From positions 92,641,059 through 92,705,058 of the forward strand of contig NC_086374.1 of assembly GCF_036588685.1 (NCBI RefSeq): 64,000 nucleotides of DNA. Reading direction: 5' to 3'. Under the pieces are notes generated by a model that saw nothing but the letters and a program-made list of their open reading frames with translations, made no database searches and had not been told where the DNA came from. A program made the position numbers and the translations under genes. Each line of letters opens with the position of its first letter. The stretch's first letter is position 1. Source of the DNA: Mytilus trossulus (lineage: Eukaryota > Mollusca > Bivalvia > Mytilida > Mytilidae). Shown here piece by piece: positions 35,901-50,900 of the stretch.

Positions 35901-38900
35901 CAGATAGAATGTATAGAACAAATGTTACACCTAATTAAACATTATCTTCTTTTATGTGGTAAGGATGTTTAACTAATTGGAGATTTATGAGAGAATAGAA
36001 TACCATAGAGACAATCTGAGACACCCTTTTGAAGCCCATGATGTGTTGATTAAGATTTCGTCAAAATTTTCTGTATAGTTAAAGAAATGAAAGAGCTAAA
36101 TTCATTCAAGTGACCTTTAATATACCAAGATTTTGCCACTTATTACATAATAATTGATTACTTAATGATTGCATAATAAAAAAATTACATTCATTTAAAA
36201 GATTAATCTTTTAATTATCTATATGTACTTCTTTTATTATTTTCTATGCATTCATAAGAATGTTACAGCATTTCAAATGTTAGTGATTGGAAGTAAAAAA
36301 ATCTTTGTATTGTGCTACCGTAACATTTAAACTATAAAAAAAAAATATGGAATAAATTGCCAATGAGACAACTCTCCACAAGAGACCAAATGACACAGAA
36401 ATAAACAGCTATAGGTCACTGTACAGCAATAAGCAAACCTGATACCGCATAGTCAGCTATAAAAGGCCCTGAAATCACAAATGTAAAACAATTCAAAACG
36501 AGAAAATTTGCCGCCTAATTAATATACAAAAAAAGTGAACTAAAAAGTAAAAACAAATATGTAACACCGCAACAGATAACAACCACTGAATTACAGGTCC
36601 CTTACTTGGGACAGACACGTACATTTAGAACAGTGGTGTAACAGTACAACATAAGAATGACCTATAAAATTCAGTTGAAAAAGGCTTCTTGCAGCCAAAG
36701 AGTCCTTCTCTCATAGCATCTATATTTAAAGTTGTGTTTTGTATACTGTTAATAAGTGTTATTTGTCTTTTGATCATTTTTGCTATGGCATTGTCAGTTT
36801 ATTTTTTACTATTGAGTTTGAATATCCCTGAGTATGTTCTCTAAGCTCTATTTTTCAAATAACGATACTGAAATTGACTTATACTGGTATATATGTATTA
36901 TGAGCAAACTTGGTTTAATCAGAAATACATCCTACTGAATTTGGGACATAGTTTCATCACAAAAAAAAAAAATCCTTTCTTTTTCTGTAGATATAACTAA
37001 CTACATAGCTCCAGAAATGACTGACAAGTTTACCATGGCATCTGATGTGTGGGCCTTTGGTTGTATTTTATTGGAGCTGACAACCACATCCCTATATACA
37101 CAAGAAGAAATTATGGATAAAATCAGAGACATCAAGGAAGATTCATTTGTAATGGAACAGATATTTGAAGAAATTTCAAGGGTAAATAAAAAGATAAATG
37201 TTACTGTGGCATTTGTTGCACACCTCAATGGTAATAAAAGAAAATGGTAGGTATTCCTTTTTCATAGCAAAAGGAATGAATGAATATGCATGGTAATACT
37301 AGAAGGACTTTGATCCTACAACAATTTTTTTATCAATGAATTTTTGACTGTAGTGTGTTACCCATAAACTTTTGTCACTTAATATATAAGAATGTGTAGA
37401 TTGAATATTAGATTATGTTTTTTAATACTTTCAAGCAAATATATTTGTATTTTTACTATTTATTTTATCTTTCAATTTTTAACAAATTTCTGCTTTTAGT
37501 TTTAAGATCATGGTTTTCGTTTTGTAAAATGTAGAATAAAATATAGTACTGTAAATTCAGATTTTTTCCTTCAATGGGAATAATGCAAAAAAGATGTATA
37601 TTAAATTAATAAGAACACGGCTTGAATTATGTACAGATATCTTGATAAAGATTGATCTGAAATCTCAAAAATAATTTCACATTGAGGTCCATCCTTATTT
37701 TTAAAAATCACAATGATTTCTGATTTACAGCTTTGAAAGTGAATATATATGAAAAATGACACAATTAATATAAAAAATGTTTCTGTTTGCAATACAGGCT
37801 ATGAAATAGTGCAATAGCTATGAAATAACATAAGGGGAGATAACACAAGGGAAATATAAGTTTTTTTGTTGTTTTTTTTTAAATATAAAACATATTTTAT
37901 TAACAATCGCCTGTTACATCAACCCTCAGTTGCCCAGGGGAGCATAAATAATATAAGTTAATAAAATGAGACAACATTACTTTTTCATTGTCAGAATTAT
38001 TTTAGAACATATCGATTATTAATCTTGTCATGAGATACTATTAAGATAAAATTGATAATTTGATTTCCAGTTAATAAATATATACATGTAAAAATATTAA
38101 TTAATAGTTCTGAGATGATCAGCATTATATATAAGAAAATGATCAACAGCAATCTTTATATTTATTTTTAAAATCTATTATTGAAAAAAATGAAATGTTG
38201 CGCAAACTATACAATCCTTCATTAAAAACAGTTATACAGGCAGCCAACCATAAAAAATAGATTAATTTTAAAATAAAGATTTTTTTTATGTCCCATTTAT
38301 AGGCATTATGTTATCTGGTCTGTGCTTCCTATATTTTTATGCCCAATTTATGGGCCATTATGTTTCCTTGTCTGTGCGACTGTTCAATAATTTGTTTGTC
38401 AGATCATACTTTCGTCTGTCCTGCTTTAGGTTGAAGTTTTTAGTTGAGGTAGATTTTGATGAAGTTGAAGTCCAATCAACTTGAAACTTAGTAAACATGT
38501 TTTTTATGAAATGATCTTTCTAATTTAATGCCAAATTAGAGATTTTCTCCCATTTTCACGGTCCACTGACTATAGAAAATGATAGTGCAGATGGGGTATC
38601 TATGTACTTGGGACACATTCTTGTTACCATTCCTTTTCGTCATATTTTTACTGCGAACTTTTTTAAAAATTTCAAAGTAATCTTTGTTTTTCTTTTAATT
38701 CAGTTCTATTCAAGTGATATAATCAGCTTACTTAGAAATACTTTGAAGAGAAATAAAAGACCAACAGCCAGGTAAATTGTTATTTCATGGTAGATGACTC
38801 TTGTTGTGGCTACCAAATTAATACTGGTATAGTTAGCAACTTGATGAAAGAGGAACGAAAGATACCAAAGGGACAATCAAACTCATAAATCTAAAACAAA

Positions 38901-41900
38901 CTGACAACGCCATGGCTAAAAATGAAAAAGACAAACAGAAAAACAATAGTACACATGACACAACATAGAAAACTAAAGAATAAACAACACAAACCCAACC
39001 AAAAACTAGGGGTGATCTCAGGTGCTCAGGAAGGGTAATCAGATCCTGCTCCACATGTGGCACCTGTAGTGTTGCTTATGTGATTACAAATCCGTAAAAT
39101 AGTCTAATTCGGTAGGTCACATTCATGAAAGGGAAAATTATGCTACACTACTACTACATGAGCATTTAACAACCTTGACTGGCTTTTAAGTCCTCTCAAG
39201 GTTGGCACCATGATGTTACATTATGATTTAAACAGTTTATTGTTGAAAATTGTCAAAAGTTATGTTTTGAAGAAAGAGAAAAAATCTGATAGCAATTTAA
39301 AAATAAAAAAAAACATTTCCCAATGGTAGGAACCATGGGAAGTTCGTCCTATAAGATGCCAAGCCTTTAGAACAATTTCATGTATCATATAATAGTAAAA
39401 CGAACTCAAGTTACATTGTATACAAACTTTAATTTTCTATATTTATCTTATCTATTTATAACTCTGTATTGCTACTTTCACTTTTCATTGTTTCTCTCAC
39501 CATGACGACGTCAAATTCAATGCACCACTTTGAGTACTTCAGGGGCTCAATTTCTGTATAAAAATTGTCCTGATGAAGCCTGCCTTGCAGGCGAAACATG
39601 TAGACATAGATAATAAAATTGCAGATCTTTTGAAGTGTTGTTGTCAATTTTAATTATTATTTCCCAAATATAATATAATTTTTTAAAATACATTCCAATC
39701 AGGAGATGCTTATCAAGTAAATATAAAATTAATCAAAAGATCATAACAGTTTCAATTCATCACGTTAATTTATATTTCCCAGATATTATTTTCATTTATA
39801 TTCCAAAAAAATATTGAGATTTGTTAGAATGTCAATGACACATCTTCACATTAAAAATACCTAATGGCTAGGTTGTAACTAATTTGTTTTTAATCATTTC
39901 AGAGAATTGCAGGACAAAAATAATTATGTACAGGAATGTGTAAAAAGAAGTGATGCTTCACAGTTAGAGAAGAGAAAGAGGAGAGAATCCATTATAATAC
40001 CAAAAGACAAAAGTAGGTTTACTTCATCATGTATTACATATGTGGTAGATTTAGTATTGCTTGTGTGGTACATACTCAATTTTCTGGAGCGTACCTTGAT
40101 AGTCAAGTGGTCTAAGTAGTCACTACTGTAATCAATAGCCACACCAGTCAGCACTGAGGTTTTTGGTTCGAACCTTGCTCATGCAGGTGCACTTGACTCT
40201 TGAAAATCTTAATTGACTAGGATTGTCAATTTTTATATCGAAAATCAGTGGTTTTCTTCGAGCACTCCGGCTTTATCCACCAATTAAAAATTGAAATAGC
40301 CCAAAAAAGCAGTGCTTAAAAGTGGCGTTAAACACCAAAAATCGATCAATCAATTTTCTGGAATTGCAGGTAATAGATCACCACAAATTCAAGTGTACAA
40401 TGAGCTTCGATGCAGTTTTCTAGATCCATGCAATCTCCTTAATCAACAAAAATTGGTACTCTCAAATTAAACAATCAACAGTTTTATAATGCAACACACT
40501 GTTGATTGTAAAGAACACTGAAGGATTTCTAATTTATGAATTTCAAGCAAGACTGATTTTAAATGAGCATATTCCCTTTCCAAAATTATTACTGTATATT
40601 AGCATATTCTGCATGTTTCTATTTAAAAAAAAGAAGATTTGGTATAATTGCCAATGAGACAACTCTCCACCAGAGACCAATTGATGTAGAAGTAAGCAAC
40701 TAATTAAGGTACAACCTTCAACAATGATAAAAACCCATACTGCACATCATACTATAAAATGCTGTAGGCTGAGAATGGCAAATTGCAAAGGAGTAAGTTG
40801 GGTAAGGGCCATATTTGGCCCCAATTATAAAGTTCATAGTAACAAGACAATAAATGCTTTAAGTTGCCGTAAAGACATGTTAGAAAGTTAAACAGAACTG
40901 TTTTTGTCAAAGTTTAATTCTAACACGTTGATTTTTACATCCAAAAAAGGTCAAAATAAGGGATTTTGGTGAAATTTTACAAAATCAGCTAGATTTCAAC
41001 CAAATAAAGGACCAGGAAACATAGAGCGCATACGTCGACAAGCTTAAGATTCAAAATAGACATGTGAAATGTCTTCACAAACATTATTTTAAAAGATCTT
41101 TGTTTTCGACGTATGCGCTCTATGTTTCCTGTCCAATAATCTATGAAAATTTACCCATTTTCACTGATTTTTTCGTGAAAAATCGATATGAGTACAACTT
41201 GTGACGTCATAATGAAACGCAGAAATGTAAAATTTTCAACAAAATGGCTTATATCATAGCTAGTCAATGTATTAGCTGTAATTTATCGTGATATTGGTCG
41301 ATAAATCTGAATTTGAAATTTACGCTAAAAAAGGGGGCCATTTTAGGACCTTATCGAACATACTCCTTTATATCATTTACTTTACATTATACAATTACTT
41401 TTCTATTTGTCAGCTGAATTGCCAAAAGGCCAAGGAATAAGACCAGTAGTACAGTATCTTGCCAATATGGTTGATTATGAAGACAATGTTAGATCTGCTT
41501 TGGAGTATCTTGTAGAACTTGCAAAGGAAGTTGAAGTGTTTGAAATTGATGCCAGCGGGAAACGTATGATTAAAGCTGCCATGCGAAATAATCTGCTAGA
41601 TAAAGACATACAAATAGCTGGCTTTAATATACTTAACAGTTTAATTATAACAGGTAGGGTAGTATGAATAGAATTATAACTGCTTGTAGAGTGCTCATTC
41701 AACCATGTTTGTGTTAGTAAAAGTTACTCAGAGATATTTTGATTTAATTGGAGTAAGGGCTGATCCATAAAATCATATATATGACCCAGAGTAGGCAATT
41801 CTAAATTAAATCACAACTTTGGGTGGGTGTCAAATATAATTTTTGTACATGAAAGAGGAATACACTAAATTGCTCCTGTAAAAGGGTACCATGCATGTTT

Positions 41901-44900
41901 AAATGGAACAGCCCTAGCATTGTTCTTGTTGTTATCAATAATGATTACTGTATCTTTCTATCAAAGTCTTATAATTTCAGATTCCAACATTGGGTTTTGA
42001 GCACCATAGATAAGAAATAATGATAATTAATGGTTGGACAGTAGCATGAAATTAGCTAACATTATACCATGCATTTTTGATATATACTGTGAACCAACTT
42101 AATTTCGCAAGCGATTTATTTTCGCCAGTAGAAAAATAACGCGAATATAAATTGTCGTGAATATGTCAATTTTTGATCTTTCCTTAATAAACTTCATCAA
42201 GGTAACAGATAATCGGGAAATTAAATAGCTGCGAAATGGTCAAGAAAGGGTAAAACGTGAAATAAAGTATCTGCGAAAATACGTTGGTTTACAGTAGTTT
42301 AACTTAGGATTTTTCGTATATTTAGTGTTTATATGGTAAAAATTGATTATTGAAATTGTTTTAGATGCTAATTTTAAAAATGTTGCTACATAGGCATAAC
42401 TTTCATTATGTATGTTCTTTTTAACTTATTGTTGTTTTTTTATCCCGACTATTTTTTAAATGTAACTTAATCATTTGATATTGATGAAGTTTGTTTTATG
42501 TTTTCAGCATTAAGAGAAGGTATAAATGTAAATGACCCCCAAGATACTAATGAATAATATTCTCTAAACCATAATACACACTGTTTATAACTAATTACCA
42601 CAGCACACTAGGTATACCAATTTGAAATCTGGGAAGGGATCTGAATATCTAGTAGCAATTGATGAAAAGTTTTTAATGGTACAATGACAAAATCTTGCTA
42701 TGATTCCCATGAAGCATTATTTATTTGTGAGAATCTGATTCAGATTTTACTTACCCACCATTTCAAACCTCTCATCAGTTGAACCTAGGGTTCAGATCCC
42801 TCTATGGTTTTGAATTGGAATACCTAGTGTGCACAGTAAATCATTCAAATGTTTAATTTATGTTCAATGTTTCACATACTGAATTCACAAACGTTTGTTG
42901 CAATTTTATGTTGTTTCTATGTATATGAATATTCTGATGTCTGAGGAAAAATTTACTGTTTCACTCAAAGTGAAAAATGAGTGGTAAAAGTGATCAATAT
43001 TCTTTAAGAGTTATTACTTCATGAATTTGGTTTGACTGGTTTTAGAAATCAAATAAATCCACAGTAAATCAATTGTTACATGAATTAGCAAAATATATTA
43101 TTGAGACACAAGTAATCTGTGAGTTGCTACTGGGAAGTATTTGGTCATAACAGATATTAAACCCTATGATATTAAGTGGTGTTGAAAAGTAAATTTGTGA
43201 TCACTATCATAGTTTGTCTTTTTATACCCCCGCTTTAAAAAAGGCCGCTTTAAAAAAGGGGGGGTATACTGTTTTACCTCTGTCTGTCAGTCTGTCCGTC
43301 AGTCCGTCAGTCAGTCCGTCAGTCCGTCCCACAAAACTTTCGTCACATTTTTCTCAAGAACTACACATCCACCCTTTCTGTAATTTGGTATCAACATTTA
43401 TATATGTCAGCCTTACCGTGTGATGCGTTTTCAAATTCATCACTTGACAACTTCCTGTTTACCGAACACTTGTATGATTTTACACATGATAGCCAAGTTG
43501 AAAATTTTCGTCACATTTTTCTCAGGAACTACAATACAAGGATTTCTGAAATTTGGTTTCAATATTTATATAAGTCAGCTATACCGTGTGATGTGTTTTC
43601 AGATTCATCACTCGAAAACTTCCTGTTTACCGAACACTTGTATGATTTTACACATGATAGCCAAGTTGAAAATTTTCGTCACATTTTTCTCAGGAACTAT
43701 AATACAAGGATTTCTGAAATTTGGTTTCAGGATTTATTTAAGTCAGCTATACCGTGTGATGCGTTTTCAGATTCATCAATCGACAACTTCCTGTTTACCG
43801 AACACTTGCATATTTTTACACTATTAATATTATCCACTTGCGGCGGGGGTATCATCAGTGAGCAGTAGCTCGCAGTTTCATTTTGTACATGTTTAGCCAT
43901 AATTATCCAAATCATTGTTGACAAAAATATTTTAACTGTGTGTTTATGCTATGCTATACAATTAAAATATTATTGCATTTGGTGATTATTATCCTAGTAG
44001 AATATGTATTGCTCTTGGAAGCTTGTGCAAAATAAAAATCTATTCAGGACAGTATTCACCAATAGCCATAGAATAACCCTGTAGTTTGAATGAATCTTCG
44101 TAGTCCTTAAATTGTAAAACCACAAAAGTTATTTTTAGTTTTTTTTAAAATGAAAGTGAAATAAGTTTTCAATTAAGAACAATTTTTAAAATTCCTTTGT
44201 CCCAAATTTACTGTGGCTTCCTTAGTTTCAATTATTTTATTTACAATTTATGAATAAATAAAAACTAATGTCTTTAGATAACACTGGGCATATATTGGAT
44301 TCTATATATATATAGTTAATAAGAGTTTATATATATTAATAATACAGTTTTGAATGTAACGTGTCTTCTGATTGGCTGACGTTATTTTGTTACCAGCCCA
44401 TATACATAATTTAGTCATGTGACCGTGACGTCATCAACATTTTTGCATTGTTTCTACGGTTTAAAATGTAATTTAGAATTAAATTATAAAAAATGACTAA
44501 TATTTTTTTTCTGTTTAGTCGAAATAACATAAAAAAAATGTGGTACACACTGTTAAAAAACCCGCTACACGCGTTATTCAGTGTGCACCAAATTTTTTTA
44601 TGTTATTTCTTCATAGACAGAAAAAATATTATAGTCATTTCTTAAATGAAAAATAATAATATGGTTTATGATATGTAACTTCAACATGCCTATAATTTGA
44701 AGTTTCTTTCAAGTCAACTGCATAATTAAAAAAAATAACATTATATATTATTGAATGAATTTGCATAAGTCTTATTTTAAAAAGTATGGCATGTCAGAAT
44801 TCTAACTTAGAGAGTAGTTAAAATATAATATATTAATATGATATATATAAGTAGCATACAACAAAACAAAAATTTAATGTTGAACAGAAAAAGATGGTGA

Positions 44901-47900
44901 ACAGAAGTGCTTATACATAATATCTGTTAACTTAGCAATATTCTAATTTTGCCAGTGTTCTAGACAGAATTATATATGCATCAAGTTAAAATTTGTTAGA
45001 ATTTTGAAATATGATTTTCACACAAAATTAAAATCAGTACTTATTTTAAATGAAAATTAATCTTCCGCAAGACTTTCTTCTGATTAAACAACCTTCAAAT
45101 TAAAGTCAATGGAAAAAGTTGAGCATCTTCATGCTTTTCTTCAAGCCCGATTTTTATTTAAACTAGATGTTGCGTATAGTCCAAACAAATTTTTTACCCA
45201 GCCTGATCTTAGACCTTTGTGTATATATTATCAAGTTTCGGCTATCTGCGAATCTATAATAATTCTAAGTATCAAAAGACATGTGGTCATCTTTTAAATT
45301 GGTAACAGTCCTTCTCTGTTGTTTTCAGTGACAAAGAAGCTTGTTTTATACAGATACTAGCTAGAATTAATGATGATATTCATATGTTTTTATTTTCAGC
45401 ACAAACTGATGATGTTTTGTTCACACCAGAGATTATATCTATTGTGCCTGTTGCTATGGAGGTATAGTATTTTAATTGTTCTATCATATTCAATTTCTAG
45501 TTGACATGTATAACGAGTAATTTAGCCTCAGAACTATTGAGTGCTGGAGGTCAATCATTTTATACCCAGCATGATCATTGAAATAACTAGTTGCTGCTTT
45601 CCAATCAAGCAACTGCATTGAGGAGTTAAAGAGCACAGACAGGTTAGCTTGGAGTCTTGGTCAAGTAAAATATTTGTAATCTGACAAGTTATACAGTATC
45701 ATTTGATGAAACTTATTACAATAGAGAGAGTATTAAAGTATGGCTTTTCTTTATAGTACTTATTCATCATGTCACTCAAAATGTATAGCTGTATAAAGGC
45801 AAAGGGCAAATAGATTGCATAAACCCCAATTTTGTCATTTTGAATTTAAATACGATTTAAATTTTTATGATTTTGAGAAAAATCCTGCTTAATTCAGATA
45901 AAATATTACAAAATGGGAGTTTTAATTATTGCGTTTGCAACTCTGTTGCATTATTCGCAATAATAAAAACCTCACAATAATTTCTGAATTTACATTACTT
46001 ATTTATTTATAAAAAAATGCTTTTATTTTCTTGACTATTTTGATATCATCCACAATTCATTTTTCAAAAGCTGTTGGTGAAATTAACAATTACATATGAT
46101 CAGTTGCAAGAAAGTATATATTAGTTTAATGTAATGCACCTCAATCATGTCAATATCTATTTACAGCACCATGAAGCATCAGCAGAACTCCAACAGTCTG
46201 GTGCAGCACTTTTAATGGCATTAGCCTCACAAGGTAATATATACCATCCATCTTTTATTGTGATTTCACATTGTTTTTGTGTACCAATCACAATATCTTA
46301 TACTACTTTTATTTCTTTAACTGCTGACTATTACATCAATGTAGCAAAGTTTTACTTGAGATCAAGCTACAATAAATTGGCTATGTCAAAGATGTTGATT
46401 AAATTTTGCAAACAACTTTGGCTTGTTGAACTGCCTTTGACAATTAAAAAAAAAATGAAGCATTTGTGTCTTTTATATTTGAAATATTACTGATTGAGGT
46501 TTAGGTGAACATTTGTATAGAAAACACACAAAAGCAGATAAAACGTTCTTTAATTTGTCATAAATTAAGTCATCAAACCTTGATTTCAAATCCAGAGATT
46601 TTTTCTAAAAAAATTATATGTTGCTGTCTCTATGTGTTTATAAATTCTAATGACTTGGTTAACAATTGAATATGAGCAATCTCCACAATTTTTTTTCTTT
46701 CTCTTCAAAGAAAAAACCAGTATCACCATTTTAAAATATAGTTCTGAAGTTGCAATTCCATTTAGAAAATATTGTTTCATAATATTTAAAAAATAATTTA
46801 TTTACCATTTAGTTTAAGATAAAGAAATTTTATAGCATAAATAATTATAAAAGGTATCATCCTCAAAAAGGGAAAAGTTGTGCATTTTAAGAATGTTTTT
46901 TTTTTAAAACAAATGGGAGACAACTTGTAGATTTAGAATTAAATGATATATCAGGAATTCATGCTAATGTGTTTATACTTACAGAGGGTGCAGCTGAGGT
47001 AATAGGTCTCTATGGAGGTGTAGAACACATTATTACTGCACTTAAGACACATCCTAACAACCCTGAGTTGTGTTCAACATGTTGCCATGCTTTGTGGAGT
47101 CTGGCAGTTGTGGGTAAGTACCTTACATTAAATATGACAGTAATGTCTAGTAGGAGAGATTGATGGCCAGGATTATGTATGATCTAATTAATAAATACAG
47201 ATGCTGTGTAAATACTTGATCTAAAAATGCTGCTTTTGGTATTTATTACATCAGCCAATTGAATTCCTGCCTTCAATTAGTTGAAGGTGCATTTGTTAAG
47301 AAAACAACAGTGGATCCTGAAAGGTCAAAAATTAAAACAGAAAGTAGGACTTAACGCTGTCAGATCCTTGTAAATGAAGTGTGAACACAGGATATGTATT
47401 TCAATCAGATTATATATGATACCGATACTATAACACACATTAAAAGAACTTATATTGTTATAAATATGATCTCAGTTTGACTGTAATATGACAAGGACAA
47501 AAGATTTTGTATTTTCTAAGTTGTAGAATATACAAATTTTCATTTGGTCCAAGGACACAGTTATTGTCATTTGGTTTTCGTTGTCTACGAATATAGTCCC
47601 TTGTGTAAACAGTGTATAACTTGCATGTTTTATTTAATACACTTTCCCAATTTATTTCTTTATATAAAATGCATGAAATATTAAGTAGGGGGATGTAATT
47701 ACATGTCAAAAAAATTTGGGTGCTGAAACTTTATGTTAAGTAGTGAATTGGTCCAGTTCTAAAAGGTCAAATTTTATCACGTCTGAAGCTGTCAAACTGA
47801 ATTTTACACCCCCTTAACACAGAATTGTCACTATTTTGAGTTAGAGCTGGGAGAAGTTTCTATAATTTTGATATTATTTGTCTCACTGGTAGTACACTAC

Positions 47901-50900
47901 ACTGTAAAAATATTTTTGAGAAAGAGCAGGTGCGATTTTTTTAATTTGAATTTATTGTCTAAAAGAAATGCACTACGAAATAACTGTGTTCTCGGGCCTA
48001 AGAGATGGATTCCTGAAATCTAGGTTCTGTACTTTGGGAACTTTCCTGAATGATTTGCTGGTTTCAATTTGTCAAACTCAATAAAAGTAAAGGATTTACA
48101 TCTTTGGTTTACAGAAATTCTGTTAAAAAGTGCCATTTTGGCATTCTACGGCTATAATAAGCATTTTAAAGCAGTTTACATTTCATGCCTAAGAGGCATG
48201 CAGACTTTCTATCTGACAGCTTTTTTTTATCCTGATATTTGTGTTTCTATGCTTAAATCAAATTAAATTAACCATTTGTGAACTCTAAATAAAGAGAAAA
48301 GTAGAATATCACAGAAAAAAGTGCAGCATATTTTGTATTCATGGCCCTGGTTAAACGGCCTAATTGATGTATGTAAAATGTGAAGCGCTTTGTACATCAA
48401 ATCTGTAGTCCATCACAAATATTTCACTAAATCTGTAAAAAAAAGTATTTAACTATATTCAGTACACCTTACTCCTTTAAAGGCTACCATATGTTTTTCC
48501 TGTATGATAGTAAGTGGTCAAAATTTATGCCTATTGAGACAAAAACTAAATGCAAGTTTTCCATCGAAAAGTGAAAAAACAGGCTGTCAGACCATATTGT
48601 CTTTCAAAAAATTTAAAAGCAAGAGTCCTTTTGCATTTAGACTTCTTGTATCATAACACCCTAGCATAGAAATGAACAAAAAGTAACACATTTTCACTTT
48701 TGATAGCTTCTGTGTGCATTTTTATATGTCAATATGGACTACCGCCTAAATTGACTCTAAATAATTCTCAGTGCTACATGCTCCAAGACCATTTTATACT
48801 CATGTGGTATACTTTTTGTAACTTTTCTATACATTTAAAGTACATTTAATATATATGAAAGAATAATTTAAGCTTAAAAAACTTTAAAAACTTCAAATTG
48901 GCTGAGAAAAATGCATATTTATATAAGGCTTCCCTGCATTGGAAAATCTCTATTTTCAGGCATAGGCGCATGTAAATTTGACTTTGGAATAAATACAATA
49001 CATCTGATAAATAAAATGAGTATACAGATGCTTTTAATACTTAATATCTAATATTCAAGAGCATTTAAAAAGCAAATTTTTGCAAAATTTCAAGTTTTTA
49101 GGCCAAAATCTTGACAGTTGAAGATATTTAATTTATATGTCAAAAATAAACATCCAAATGTCAATACTAAAATGACTATAGTTTCTGTTATATATGACAT
49201 ATGGCCATGAAACTTAGCAAACTATCTCATTATTGCCTAAGCTTAGGTTATGGAAAGTTTTATAAACATTGGTCAAGTCATTCTGTCCTATTAGGTCCAA
49301 GGACACAGTTATCGTCATTTGGTTTTCGTTGTCTACGAATATAGTCCCTTGTGTAAACAGTGTATAACTTGCATGTTTTATTTAATACACTTTCCCAATT
49401 TATTTCTTTATATAAAATGCATGAAATATTAAGTAGGGGGATGTAATTACATGTCAAAAAAATTTGGGTGCTGAAACTTTATGTTAAGTAGTGAATTGGT
49501 CCAGTTCTAAAAGGTCAAATTTTATCACGTCTGAAGCTGTCAAACTGAACTTTACACCCCCTTAACACAGAATTGTCACTATTTTGAGTTAGAGCTGGGA
49601 GAAGTTTCTATAATTTTGATATTATTTGTCTCACTGGTAGTACACTACACTGTAAAAATATTTTTGAGAAAGAGCAGGTGCGATTTTTTTAATTTGAATT
49701 TATTGTCTAAAAGAAATGCACTACGAAATAACTGTGTTCTCGGGCCATTTAGGGACAATTATAACTATACAGATATTTGAATTCCACAAAAAGTCATTGA
49801 CAAGAGCAACACATAAATATATTGGGTCTTGTAAAAAACTTGTAGCTCACCTAGCACCTAACTTGCCCATATAAAACTTTTATCTTAAACCCCATATAAC
49901 AGCAGACCTAGATGTCAAGACAAAACCAACAATATTTTTAAGTTTTCTACAATCAAATTCTTCCAATTTGATTACTATTGCAGCCAGAATATCAAGATAA
50001 AATTAAGATTAAGATTGAAATAATTTATTTTGTAGAGGATAATGTAAAGATAGCCACAGAACAGAAAGCCATATCTCATGTCTGTGGGGCGCTGAAGACA
50101 CATATGAACTCACCAGATGTGGCAGAAGCTGCTTCAGCTGCTCTCCTGTCCCTAACACTAAATGGTAATGATAACAACATTATTCATGTTTTTGTCTTAA
50201 GATTTTTTTTATTTGCAATTATATATAAAGGAGTAGGTCCGGTAAGACCCCTTTTTGGCCCCAAAATATAGCAGTTTTACAAAATTGTAAAACAGTAAAC
50301 TTTTAGTTATTTATAAGACAGTAGAATGCTTCTGCTACATAAATATGGGCTGTTTTTGACAATGCAGTGCACGTAGATCGGGTACTAGCACCATTAAGTC
50401 ATGCTAAATCACTGAATTCTTCACAATTTTAGCATTTAAAATTTTAGACGGTTTTCGTATTAAACGAAAGTGGCCGCATTCGTGTTCATCCTTTATATTA
50501 AAATGTAAGTTCTATTTGATGATAATACATAACATTATAAAGGTTGAGGATGAACACAGATGCGGCCACTTTCATTTTTGACAAAAACATCTGAAAAGTG
50601 ACATTTTTCGGCATATTTTGTGGATTTTTCATATTTGAGCTTAAATTGGATCGTTTTTACTGACAAAATCAGTTAAAATCTTTAACATAAACTAATAGAT
50701 TAAAATAAAATAGACACTTAAGTGTTTAAAAAGTTGTCAAAATCTTTCGTCAGATGAACCTGAAATTTGAGGCCAAAATCGGTCCTTACCAGACCTACTC
50801 CTTTAATTGATACAATTTTTGCTCTGCCTGTTAAAGTAGGTACATAATTTATAACACATAAGCTTGTTCTTATTCTGACACACATGGAACGTGTTCCATT

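Larger units (their letters stand above)
30012..38771 (+). other. STKLD1: Kinase-domain exons of STKLD1
   Basis: Eight exons encode the kinase fold. The first four after the start exon all end in phase 0, so they can be gained or skipped without frame loss. The HRD arginine codon is split between exons 34340-34410 and 35371-35483. The ATP-binding Lys (TCILKKVE), HRD Asp, catalytic-loop Asn and the Asp of DFS are all present, as is APE. The only canonical residue changed is the Gly of DFG. Confidence 0.8.

Noticed and set aside
43720..43740. tRNA genes anywhere in the window
   Set aside because: I looked for B-box-like GGTTCGA(A/T)TCC with a matching cloverleaf and found only isolated partial words, such as GGTTCGAACC near 40166, without a foldable tRNA around them.
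43404..43868. 154-codon repeated-peptide protein
   Set aside because: Produced by a 168-bp tandem repeat inside an interspersed element.
47546..49746. The 453-bp pair as LTRs of a retrotransposon
   Set aside because: The repeats have GGTCC/GGGCC inverted ends rather than TG/CA, no primer-binding site or gag-pol lies between them, and they are only 1.3 kb apart.
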